A stretch of DNA of 64,000 nt from Ephydatia muelleri (lineage: Eukaryota > Porifera > Demospongiae > Spongillida > Spongillidae): positions 1,465,046 to 1,529,045 of the forward strand of contig JABACO010000014.1 in assembly GCA_013339895.1 (NCBI GenBank), given 5' to 3'. The notes beneath the pieces were generated by a model. It was given only the letters and a program-made list of their open reading frames with translations. It did no database searches and was not told where the DNA came from. Position 1 is the first letter of the stretch. The number at the start of each line of letters is the position of its first letter. This document shows, in pieces, positions 52,162 through 63,200 of the stretch. A program made the translations under genes and the position numbers.

Positions 52162-53072
52162 TTAATTAGCCGCTGCGTCTATTGTTCCATAAATGACGTC
52201 ACAACACGGCTGTGCTGGGAAGGGAGGAGTACTGCAGTAGTACGCGTAAACTGGATAACTTTTCTGGCAAGAGGAGTACTGGTGAGTATCCTGGAACGGA
52301 CCCAGGGTTGCCGTCTTTTGAAAACTGTACGTGCCATCCCCCCAACTCACGTACCATCTGCCGGAGCAAACATATAAAGGAAGGAAGAGGATTAACGCAG
52401 TGATAGCCTGTAGGCATAACGGTGCATCCTTACAGGAAGCCTCCAGCTGGCTGGGCAGTACACGTGCCCCAGTCGACAATGATGGCGACGTCGCCACGGT
52501 AACCGGTATCCCTCGTGATCAAGGAACCAGTAATACCTCCCTGCGGCACGATCTTAGGGCAGCATCCTTTTTGTCCACCTGCATGACAGTTGTTACACAT
52601 TCAATATACACAGGCGTCAATTATACATGCACAGGCGTCAATTCAGGCAGCTCATGAACAAAGTGTCCACCATCTTATTGCATCGGTCAGTATGAATGTA
52701 GTTTTCAACGCTTAATTGAAACAAACATTCTTAAATTAAGTCATTATCATGGAAGGACTACGTTTCTGGCAGTCCGTTATTTAAATTAGCATCGCTCGCT
52801 AACGTCGAATAAATATTATAATTGCGTGATATATATATAGCAGAACATTTGCGTAGTATGAAAAAGGTCTATACCAGTAGTCTGGTAGCATTCCGCGTGC
52901 ATGGTTTTCTGCAGTATCGGCAGGTATCGTACGTACCAGGTGATATGATGCTCAACAGTTCTTCGTAGGCCTTCTGCGCCCCTTGGTAGTCGCAAGAGTC
53001 GGCGCGAGTCCCGCTCAGCAAGGCACACGTGCATGTAATAGCGAGAGTTAACACGGCAGTGAGTGTTGTCAT
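52162..53072 (-). CDS. secreted PKD-like Cys-patterned protein, copy G (alpha)
   Basis: Exons 53072-52937, 52578-52434 and 52357-52162 on minus, phases 1 and 2, 158 residues, one more than the other alpha copies because of an extra Ala near the end. Exon 3 is the most diverged of the alpha set: Phe in 'TYSFQK', Asp in 'PFQDTHQY', and an added Cys in 'SSCQKSY', giving eight mature Cys. The extra Cys may leave a free thiol or a new pairing. The TATA-like box lies at 53139-53146, 67 bp upstream. Intact by sequence. Confidence 0.83.
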
Positions 53073-53825
53073 GTTTCAACTGCTGAGAGACAAGTTTGCT
53101 TAAAAGCTACAAATGACAAGCTCAGTGGTGTATGCTTGTTATATACTGTTGGAGGTTTCGAAGACCTACATAGCGTGTTGTTATGGTTTGTCCAATATGA
53201 GCCCAGCCATATCATTGACGCTTGTACGGGCACTGGAATTAAGATGGAGAGGACCCTCATATCCATTTTCATGTCTAGTCTGGCGCCTTGAGGTGCGCTA
53301 TCAACTGAAGTCGTACAGAAGCGCATGCGTCGCAGTGACGTATACATGATTTTTTTTTTACATGCATATTGGATCATTATTAATAAGTGCTGTACAATTT
53401 ATGAATATGCATACAATGAAGAGAATAGCCCGTCTCGCGCGGACCAGATCTCAGCGCCAAGCACCACTATATACCGATAACGACTCCTGCAGATATGATA
53501 CTGCCCCGCTATATATACGATGACCGTCCATCGAGGCTGATCATGAGTTGTGCACTGACATGCAGTCACGTGTTACCATTTTGTATTATACAGCAGTGCA
53601 ATAAGAGATGCTGGTCCTTTGCTGATAGCAGCCGAATCTAAAGAACACAAAATCAAAATTTAACCCACGCGCCGCGTGACATGGCTTTCTTTTCGCCATC
53701 ATTTTCTGCTGCAAATGAGCTATATACCAACAAGTTCCCTGCAGCTAGAATATCATATACATTTAAATTATATCCGCTGCAATCACATAGAGGTATACGA
53801 TTCATAAAGTAAACATGCATGGCGA

Positions 53826-54129
53826 TATAGCCGATAGGGGTCTTCTGTAAGTTTAAATGCATACAAACGAACCATGCATTCATATATAACATTCCCGCAT
53901 TCAATTTTGTCCCCGCATGCTATATATATATATGATATTGCAGGTGGTACGTGAGTTGGGGAGACGGTTCTTTCGACTACCAGAGGACGACAGCGCTCGG
54001 TCCATTCCAAGTCGCCCACCAGTACGCCCGGACTCCTACCACCTACTCCGTGTTCGCGCGTACTACTCATCGCCCCCTTATAAGCCATGCTGCGATGTAC
54101 TGTACCGAAGCATTTATGTTAATTACTGA
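53826..54129 (+). pseudogene. broken copy H of the beta PKD-like gene
   Basis: Only the last bases of exon 2 ('GGTCTTCT' with its donor, near 53,840), intron 2, and exon 3 (from 53,944) remain. Exon 1, the signal peptide and the TATA region are deleted. Exon 3 has an 11-bp deletion near 54,068 that removes the YYC motif and shifts the frame. No product is expected. Confidence 0.85.
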
Positions 54130-55802
54130 GGTACTGAGACCTTTTGTGCTATCGAGTGTATCCAGCCATTCAACTATACAGTACATATCTTTGCAGGATT
54201 ATATTAATCACTGAGTTATACGAACATGCATGTGCACTATCCAAATGACTAGCCGGCATTCGAGCGAATGCCAGTCATCTGGTCCCCAGACTACACATGT
54301 ATATGTGCAATCCGACACATATGCGACGTCAAAGCGTGGATTCATATTATTTTTCGCATTTATACCGCGTCTCCTTCTTTTAAATCCCTGTGATATTAAT
54401 GCTAGTGCGTAACTAGTTGCAAACGGTACTGCATGTTTATTTCAATTCATGCATGCATGGAGTTTACACCAAAACTTATTGTGACATATTTCCTTCTGGC
54501 TCTGAGCGTGAATTCTTCACACCTTTGTACAATAACACGTGCACCGTACCGCTTTATGGCGCACAATCACGCACAATTAATGTGTGCATGGTAACACCGA
54601 ACTGCATCACGCAGTTGCGCATGCACCGTCAATCCATCCATTGATTACGAAACTGCGACCACGTCAAATTTCAATCCTTGTTCTCAGAGTAATTTGTATC
54701 GTTAATTTAGCCTTTGAACAAAAACGATGACATTTACGCCATGCAAACGGTTTTTAATTTCACATTTTATTTTTAGCGTCTAGATGTTACACAAACGCCT
54801 TTCAATGTTTGAAATGTTTATCATCCCAGGCTTACTTTAATAGCAACGCTATCCATCTGAGCATCATGCATCAAATTTAAATACAGGTATAGTCCTTCAA
54901 AAGTCAAATAGCAGCACCGCGGCAGAATAGAAACTCTTTCTTCTTTCTTTTGATTATTTAATCTTAAGTTCTCCATTTATACATTCAACACGGACTCAAA
55001 AACCGATAGCGATTTGAAATCAATGCATGCCGTCGGTTAATTAATAGCACTGCATTAATAGCGCGTGCGAAGTACCCAATCTTTCATCAGATTAATGGAT
55101 AGTGAAGAATAGCACTGATGCAGTTCTGAGCAGGAAAGCGCCAATATAGTATGCGCGGAAACGGATGATTATGCCTTCCGCTTGCGCAGGAGGTTGATGT
55201 GTGGCCTGTAGGAGTGTTGCCTTCTTCTAGTCACTGAATTAAGGACATGCAAATTTTCCCAACACTACGGGTCCACCTGAATTGACATGCACGTCCCCGA
55301 CACCCCAAAGTAAACGTGTTGAAAAGCTGCAGCCCGGCAGTTTGAGCGGGAACCATACACTATAGTGATGCGGCTCCACTTTCGGATCAGCCTTCAAGAT
55401 TAAGACCTCTTGCGGTTTACATTCTTGCACGTCTCCTAGCTCTGAATAACAAACACTTTATCTCATAGCCCCTGCATACATGCTGTTGCGATTGGCAAGG
55501 CCAGTCACGCATGCACACCAACTACAGACATGTAACGTTGCGCACGACCTCGTCCTGAAGTCCGCGATTGGACCTTGCCTTGGCAATTGCAGGAGTCCGC
55601 ATCGGGATGGACGAGAACCGCCCGAAGCATGTAGTACGTCTCCGTTTGTCATGGGTCTGGCGCTGCTACTGTACCCTTGTCATGCGCACGTGAGCTATAA
55701 GATGATGGCATTAGGGTCCGGAGCAGTTTCCCCCCCCCCCCCCCCCGTCTCGTACCCAGTCTCACTTAAGATTATACTTTATGCGATTATGCTTACGTAA
55801 GT
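54130..55802. other. no recognised gene; end of duplicated block
   Basis: To about 54,700 the sequence still resembles the flank of the other beta genes. Beyond that it is unrelated. A segment open on both strands at 55,239-55,800 is GC-rich and ends in a C17 run (55730-55746). I see no domain in it. Confidence 0.4.
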
Positions 55803-56528
55803 CTCAGGGGCGGATCCAGGATTTTGGGAAAGGGGGGTTTGATAAATATATTCACAACTGGGGGGAGTGTACGGGAGGGGGCGTGCCACCTCCCGTGACA
55901 GCAAGGGGGTCTGAGGAAGCGCTGATAGCTCCCCAGTGGGGTCTGGGGCGAAGCCCCAGCCGCTTTTTTGCTTTTGCGTTTATTTAGCATGAAATTGACA
56001 GTGATATCCAATACATATACATCACGCGATATCCGGATTACTAGAGCCTGCATGGATAGCGACGAGAAAACTGTTCATTCTTCACAATGCTATAGTTCCT
56101 ACTGCTCAGTAATTAAATTCGTGACGCAAAGCTTTTGTGAATGTGTGACCGAAGCGTGCACGTGGCCAAGCACCATGCAGCTACATGTCGGTCTATAAAC
56201 GACTCATGTATGTTTTACTATAATATTAGTATTTTTAGTTTATTTAGCTCTATAGCTATCTGTTTTCTGAGGAAAAGGATCCATCCCATTCACGTCTTTT
56301 GATCGCTTACCTCAATTCCTGCTCGCACGCACCATTCGATAGATCGCGCGATTAAATAATTCGTTAATAAACATGTAGGAGGATTTAATTAGATCGATAT
56401 AGACCCCGCTTGGCTAGAGCGATGTGCAATCTTGCAAACCCAAGGACGGTAACATGCAGAACGCTGCATAGATTACAGTATGCATACGTCATTCTTCATA
56501 TAGGAAAGGGGGGTCCGGACCCCCTGGA

Positions 56529-56559
<31 letters not shown>

Positions 56560-56571
56560 TCCGCCCCTGAG
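55803..56571. mobile_element. MITE with TCAGGGGCGGAT ends
   Basis: The left end CTCAGGGGCGGATCCA and right end TAAATCCGCCCCTGAG are inverted repeats. GTAAGT stands outside both ends (55797-55802 and just after 56570), a likely target duplication though the border is off by a base. Near-terminal purine and C27 (56529-56555) tracts are also inverted relative to each other. No transposase is present. hAT-like by end sequence, but unproven. Confidence 0.7.
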
Positions 56572-58250
56572 TAAGTTAGCCTGGGAACGTGATAGGGGGA
56601 GGAGGCGGACTGTTGAACAAGGTTTGAATTTTGATAAACACAAGTTAGATCGTAGGCATTTGGGCATTTGTGCATTATGCGTGTACATGAAGCGTAACTT
56701 TAGGGCACGTGCGAACTAGGAATTTCTTTTTCTCCCGGCTGCATGCGTGATGTGAGCCGTGTTTTTTTTCTGTACGCCAGCACAGTACGCTACACGCTAT
56801 ATTCTTCAATGATTTCTGATAGTCTAGATGAAGTCTCCTCCAACAGTAGGGCTGTTCTGGCTTTGCTGTAAAATTAGTTTTGCATTGACATGGTTCTGCT
56901 TCTGCTATCATGTGCTATTTGAGGGTCATTATCGTTGTACCGTCGCCCACTTGATTCCCTACAAGACCACATTATAAACCTTACATGCTCAACCAGCCAA
57001 CATTGCTGAAGCATCTAGGTATTATAGTCAGATTTTCAGTGTATTTAAACTTTGTTGACAAAACTACAAATGTTTGTTTATTGTCTATTGAAGGTTTCTA
57101 ATAAACCATCGCTTCTGTACATGTAGCGTTCAATGGGTAAGTCCTGCCCAAGACTACTTGAGACAATAAACATCGCGACTAATAATACTTATACTTAACA
57201 AGTCACACGCGCGAGCCAAATGATTTGTTTCCTCCCATTGGCACCTGCATGGGAATGGTTTTATATGTTACATGCATGCATGTATTAACAATGCTGCATC
57301 TGGCTAATTGTATACAACAGTAAGAGTGTGCTTTTGATGTTACAAGTCAAGACCTGTCACATATCTCCTGTTATAGAAGCCAAGCAGACCAGCTATTTGT
57401 TGCAGTGAGCGATATAGTTAGGTAATATTACATTGTCTCGTCCATTCACACGACTCCAAACAGGTGTTACATTATCAGTACACAAACATTAGGTGTGTAA
57501 CTGAAACATTCAAAACTTAACTGAAACCTTCGAATTGAACAACTTACTGTAAACAAGCATATCATCCTGCAACAGAGATCTAAATAAAGAGATTGAACAA
57601 TGTGACCAAGCTAGCAAAGGTATTTAAAAAGTTAAAACATGCTCTACATGTAGCTATATACATGTAGTGATCTGTACATGTAAAACAAGCCGTATTTGCG
57701 GATTTGGTCCACGTCAGGGGCCTTTCGAACCTCCCCTGCCCCCTCGAAAGAATAACCGGATCTAGGGAACTCGTTCCGAGGGACCGTATTTTATATGGGG
57801 TTGGGTCCGGGGGGGAGGGGAACCAAAAATTGCTCCGGACCGTATAATGCCTATGACACCTGCATATTTATGTGATGTGTGCGCAACAGATCGTTTAACG
57901 CATCCGGATGTGTCTAGAGACTTGAGGGTGGAGATCGCAATAGAACCATTTGTTTACAAACAGATTTTATCAGTATCAACAGAAGTGCACGCATAAAGGT
58001 GCAAATACTTCAGCGATAACAAACAAAACTTCGGGTGACGCCACGCTTTTGTCCCATTGTTATGAACATTAAAAGTACATGCATGTTACTGACGTTTGCC
58101 TTCTCTCCCACCCTCCATCCCCGGCCACAGATCGAGAAGCGTCCCGTTAAAATATATTATCGCTGTTTTAAATGAGACTGAAATAAATCCGTTCCACGAT
58201 AATTATAGTGTTTTGTGGAAACTGCATGAATAACCATAGTCCCGTAGGCA
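56572..58250. other. no gene seen
   Basis: AT-rich non-coding sequence without recognisable exons. A GC-rich stretch at 57,710-57,840 with runs of G and CCCC may be an element end. Confidence 0.4.
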
Positions 58251-58254
58251 TAAA

Positions 58255-58545
58255 TTGGTGGAATAGGCATATATTGGTGGAATAGGCATATTTTATTGAT
58301 TTTCTACAAGTATAGTGTTTGCTGGACATATGCAGTGCTGGATCATGGCTTGGAATAGGCATATATTGGTGGAATAGGCTTTTTTTTTTATTGATTTTCT
58401 ACAAGTATAGTGTTTGCTGGACATATGCAGTGCTGGATCATGGCTTGGAATAGGCATATATTGGTGGAATAGGCTTTTTTTTTTATTGATTTTCTACAGG
58501 TATAGTGTTTGCTGGACATATGCAGTGCTGGATCATGGCTTGGAA
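58255..58545 (+). repeat. 95-bp tandem repeat, about three units
   Basis: The word GCTGGACATATGCAGTGCTGG starts at 58321, 58416 and 58511, giving a period of 95 bp. Units share 'TTGATTTTCTACAAGTATAG' and a T-rich block of varying length. It lies 130-420 bp upstream of the gene I promoter. Confidence 0.93.
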
Positions 58546-58672
58546 TCATCTTGGAAAGCCATCATGCATGCAAGGTGTCTATCAACGGTAAAACGACACC
58601 CATCTCAGTTTAAATTCATACGGATTCAGCGCGGTTTATAAGAAAAGTATTTATTTAATCAATTTAAAATTG

Positions 58673-58679
58673 TATAAAG
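58673..58679 (+). promoter_or_regulatory. TATA box of copy I
   Basis: TATAAAG 74 bp before the start codon, the same spacing as in copies D and F although the surrounding sequence is unrelated. Confidence 0.6.
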
Positions 58680-58746
58680 GAGCGCGTGCACAATTGATGA
58701 CAGCGGTCATTTGACTCGTTAGCAAGGGAAATTAGCAACAAGCGGA

Positions 58747-59391
58747 ATGATATTGACGGCCACCACAGTTGCCCTCTTCCTTGGTGCTCTTGGCCACGTC
58801 GAGGCCCAAGACTCTTGCGACTACCGAACAGTAGTCGATAGCTATCGGGATATGTTGGGCATAATCGGCTCTCCAGGTGAGTGTAATCATGCGACGGGGA
58901 GGGGGGGGGGGGGGGGGGGAATTAAAAAAATGACCTGACGGTGCGTCCGTGATATCTGCAATAGGCGCGTCAAAGGTGTGTTGTCCAAATATCGTGCCGC
59001 CACAAGCGCCTGGGAACGACGACGGTTCCGTCGTCACCCCGGATACTGGTTACCGTGGTAACGTGGCCGGCATTGTGTTCTTTCAAGGAGCTTGCGCAGC
59101 TCAGGTGCAACCTCCAGGTGGTTTTCAGTAAGTGTGACACACGCACGCATGTCAGGCATCTGTGTGCAGTCCGTGATGCTATCTCAAATTTCACGCAGGT
59201 GGACCGTGTTTTGGGGAGATGGCACTTACGTCACGCAAAAGACGGCAACCCTGGGTCCGTTCCAGGCCACTCACCAGTACGCCAAGGTCGTGAAAAGCTA
59301 CCTGGTTATCGCATACTATTGCACAACTCCGCCTTACCCCACCCCTGGATGCTGCGATTCCCTGATCCGTACTATCGATGTTCAAGCATAA
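58747..59391 (+). CDS. secreted PKD-like Cys-patterned protein, copy I (divergent)
   Basis: Exons 58747-58876, 58965-59127 and 59199-59391, phases 1 and 2, 161 residues. The signal peptide is MILTATTVALFLGALGHVEA, and the mature chain starts QDSCDY. Exon 2 is 18-21 bp longer than in the other copies ('PPQAPGNDDGSV' insertion) and keeps CCP and GAC. Exon 3 keeps 'WGDGTYVTQKTATLGPFQAT', 'AYYC' and 'GCC'. All seven Cys are conserved. The first domain residue is Phe, not Ser, before WGDG. Intron 1 is only 88 bp and includes a G19 run (58901-58919). It is closer to the alpha genes in exon 3. Confidence 0.85.
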
Positions 59392-59826
59392 TTGAAATTT
59401 GCATCAGTGCATATCAAGATTTTATTTTAACCAGTTATTGTGAATTTGCTATTTATATCTACACGCACATATACCGTATGTTGCATGGTGCATGCATGTA
59501 TACGGAAATGCGTATATGCCTGGGGCGAATATAAAACAATCACTGTACGTGAGATGCACGCGAATTCATAATTGATAAGTATACGTAACTTATATATGTA
59601 CGTCAATCCTTATAACATGCCACACGTAAGTACTTCACACTACATTGATGAACTGAAGACGCACCAAGTCGACATACGTGCGCGCAGCAAGGCCAACAGG
59701 GAGAGAAAAAAAAATTCCCTTCGACAGGCTACATGCATACTTGTGCAGTTTTTTTTTATTTATTTTTTTAGTTGCCGCTGCCGTTACGATAGACGTAGAC
59801 GTCGGATAAATCTCGTTTCTGTTTTA

Positions 59827-59858
<32 letters not shown>

Positions 59859-60961
59859 GGGGGGCACTGAACTGATAAGGGGTCATCCCTCTCAAGAGGT
59901 GTGATTGGTGACAGAAAACATATCGTATGAGATGTCTAAAGGAGAAACTAGGACGCAATGGATAGAATGTTGTGCACAAAGTGTCCAAAGCAGCAGCCAA
60001 TGCATGCCATTTGCATGCATCCACTTCCAGTCAGTATAGTAATTATCACTGAGAAATAGAGTCACTTTCAAATGACATATCTTTTAGTACCAAGAACGTT
60101 TCACATCAGTAATCACTATATGTATACCCATGCAGTGAACACTGCACTATTTCAAGGCACATGGAAAGACATCACAAGGAGGATGCTGGCCCAGTAGTTT
60201 GTCAGTGCCATGAAAGAAAAACATGCTTAAAAAAAGAGCAGTATTTACATCTCAGAGCGAGTATTCTCATGCACGAATCATATAAAGTTCGTTCAGCTGC
60301 TATAGGAGTGTGTAGTGATGGAGCCTACTCCCCCAAAGGCTGAAGGCCGCCGATTCAATCCTCCTAAAGCACAACGTGCACCGACTCAGTCTGTTGCATT
60401 GCCTATGAATACTTGTCTACCTGCTGCTCTTCTGCAGCAGTACAATTAATTTTATTTTGACCATAGTAAGAACCATTTATATAGGTTTTGTCAAAGTGGC
60501 TGTATACATATCGTATAAATATTATTACGATTAGGTTACTACGGGGTAACTGCATGCCTGCATGCCCAATATATTATATGTGCATGTGTAACAATAGGAC
60601 AGAATAACATAATAGTATTGTGCAGCCATGCAGTCACTACACCACCATAGTCCACAGATATACGTATTAATGAAGCAGATAATACAATGAACGTGAGCTA
60701 CTGTATAATAGTTGATAAAAACAACGTTCCGGACAAGAAGTAACCATGTATAACTCATAAAGGCCGACATGATGCAGTGTATACAGTGTACGTCAAGTAC
60801 TTCAGGCCAGACCTCAAGCAGGCTGGCGTATACCATGCAGTTCTCAATTGTATACTGAATTATAGATACAATTGCACAATATATGATATCCAATTCAGAC
60901 GTTTCCAAAAAAAATCTCAGTACATGCGCTGTCTTTACAAAATGATTTTACTCAGGCCAAA
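59392..60961. other. convergent spacer between I and J, no gene seen
   Basis: Non-coding. A short GT run leads into G23 at 59842-59864. A tRNA-like fold near 60,301-60,367 is too weak to call. Confidence 0.45.
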
Positions 60962-61567
60962 TCAATAGGCGAAAGAAATTTGGCAACTGACGTCATCACA
61001 GCATCGCTGGCCGTTGGGCGGGGTGCTGCAGAACTGGGCAGTGACGTAGTAGCTGCCTTGGGCATCGGCGTACTGGTGGGTGGCCTGGAATGGGCCCAGT
61101 GTGGTGACTTGCTGATAGCTGCTGGCACCATCTCCCCAGCTCACGTACCACCTGAAGAGTAGCGTCAGACGGGGCAAGTTATAATTAACACCACACACTC
61201 GCGCAAAATTTTTCTATACTGCTCACTCAAAGCCTCCTGCAGGCTGCGCGGTGCATGTTCCCCAGTCAACAATGATGGCTACGTTTCCACGGTGACCAGA
61301 GTCTGCAACTATGACGGAGTACCCTTTGAGACCATCTCCGAGGGGCTTGATAATGGGGCAGCATCCTTGAACACCTGCACCGAGGGTCCAAATTTAAAAA
61401 TATTCACAGCATGCATGTATAATATGCATATAAGTGCATGTAGATGTATACGTAAGTGTTGCTGGATGCGGAACGGGCTAAAATTTACCATATCCAAGAT
61501 ACGTGTAAGCCTGAGCGTATCCGAACACAGACAGAGCGAAGGCAATCACTGATGTAGCTGTCTTCAT
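60962..61567 (-). CDS. secreted PKD-like protein, copy J (most divergent)
   Basis: Exons 61567-61489, 61374-61227 and 61151-60962 on minus, phases 1 and 2, 138 residues. The signal peptide is MKTATSVIAFALSVFGYAQA. Exon 1 is 48-57 bp shorter than in the others and lacks the CDY motif, so the first family Cys is missing. Exon 2 keeps GCCP and 'GNVAIIVDWGTCTAQP'. Exon 3 keeps 'WYVSWGDGASSYQQVTTLGP', then QFC in place of YYC, CC, and an added C in 'DDVSCQ'. The Cys count stays at seven but one is displaced from the N- to the C-terminal side, suggesting a changed disulfide. Convergent with copy I. Confidence 0.85.
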
Positions 61568-61622
61568 CCTTTATTCCTTTTGACGTGTATGAATGGATGA
61601 CTTTCCTGGATGGGTGAAGTGG

Positions 61623-61630
61623 ATTTTATA
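61623..61630 (-). promoter_or_regulatory. TATA box of copy J
   Basis: TATAAAAT on minus, about 63 bp before the start codon. Confidence 0.6.
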
Positions 61631-61819
61631 CCTTCGTTCGGCGTCCTTGTAAATATGCTGCGTCAAGTGCTGTGTCTCTATCCGCCCTCGGTGCTGTTAG
61701 TTAATTAGATTAGGTGGGTCAGTTAATTGACTTATTGGTGTTTGCATGTCGTACACACCAGTTCCTATCAGCTGCGGGCATTGTCAAAAGCAACAATGCT
61801 TTCCATATTGGGTCATAAT

Positions 61820-61858
<39 letters not shown>

Positions 61859-63200
61859 ACGTCAACATGCTTATTTATTCTGATTTCAATTTGTACTCAA
61901 ACACCTACATGTACTGCCACATCAACATGAGAGAATGCTACATTAAAAAGTTATGTCAGTGTTCTAATGTATATAGAAACCACAACAATCAGCTGGCCGT
62001 TTAAACCACCAAACGATCCAGTTTTACAGTTTATATATAACTGTATCCAATCCTAATCTTTTCAATTGCCACCCGTATCAATATTTGTATACTATATATG
62101 TCTGCGTCATACAGTGAAACGGTCGTAGTTCAAGTGACATGTTCATGCAGTTTGGTCAGGTATCACCGCATGCTTAGTACACTGTTGTTTTCTCTCCACG
62201 TAGGCAACTGATAAGCAAACGTCTCTACTTATTTTTCTACAGTACTCTAAGATTCCAAAAATGCAACTGTACAACTAATTGCATGCATGGACTGCAAGCT
62301 GTTTTGTTGTTTTGCTTTTTTTTGTTTTTTTTGTTTGTTTTTTTTTATTCATTAAGATTGGGGAATTGTGTACAAATTATAGCTAAAAGTGAACTTATTG
62401 CTAGTTTACGAACATGGTAGTGTTATTTCAATTTATGCGCACTGCAATTGATCTATCCTGAAATTTTAGCGCCTAGCGAATGTGTTTTGCTGTCTGCGAT
62501 ATCTCTGCCCTGCACTGAGATATACTGAAATTGTTGCATCAGTGTACGTCGGCATGCAATGCATGAGTTCAATTTATAATAGCACCATGCATGCATCAAA
62601 TAATTACGTAGTTGCAAATGTCGTTCAATTGTGGAATTATATAATCAATTTGGATCTAGCTTAATCAATATAGCGATTAGGCGGCGACCAGTGCGTTACA
62701 AAAATAAACTTCACTGTACACAGATTGATATGCAAGAGTGAGGGATGAGTAAAAAAAAAACTAAGCCTATTGTATGGGGTCCCGGTTATATGCCTACATT
62801 AGCAGATGCTCCTCGTACGCCGTTGGCCGATCATAGCTAGATCCACCATTCCTTTTGGTGCGAACAATTAACTGGATGACTTAACTAACCTACACTGTTC
62901 ATTAAAAATATTGCAACCAAAAGGAACCCAATGACCGCGTAGATGCAGATGGAAAACCCCGGCCCTTGCTTGTTGGCGATATGAACTAAATTATTATCAC
63001 AAGTAATTCTTTCAGCGACAATGCACCTTACGGACTTTTCTGACTTGGCAAACTAATCAAAATTATTGCCACCCCTTCTATTTTTCAGTACTGCAATCAC
63101 CATACGTATTAAAATTATATGTTATAAACACTAGGCACACAGTGTTCAAAACACACACTACTATTAATATTGTCACTTCTGGATTTAAAGTTGTTTATTT
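61631..63200. other. intergenic, no gene seen; C36 tract
   Basis: A run of 36 C lies at 61821-61856. The rest is AT-rich, with a T/G-rich block at 62,310-62,350. No exon-like segments stand out. Confidence 0.5.

Noticed and set aside
53653-54088. Minus-strand frames of about 100 codons opposite exon 3 of the beta genes (also opposite copies B, D and F)
   Set aside because: They are antisense shadows of conserved coding sequence and recur only because the plus-strand exon is conserved.
55480-55800. 106-codon plus-strand frame
   Set aside because: The opposite strand is equally open, the stretch is GC-rich and ends in a C homopolymer. No domain or splice context.
60301-60367. tRNA-like fold with GATTCAATCC box and pairing ends
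   Set aside because: The anticodon arm does not form properly and the T-arm is off consensus. At best a tRNA-derived SINE relic, too weak to annotate.
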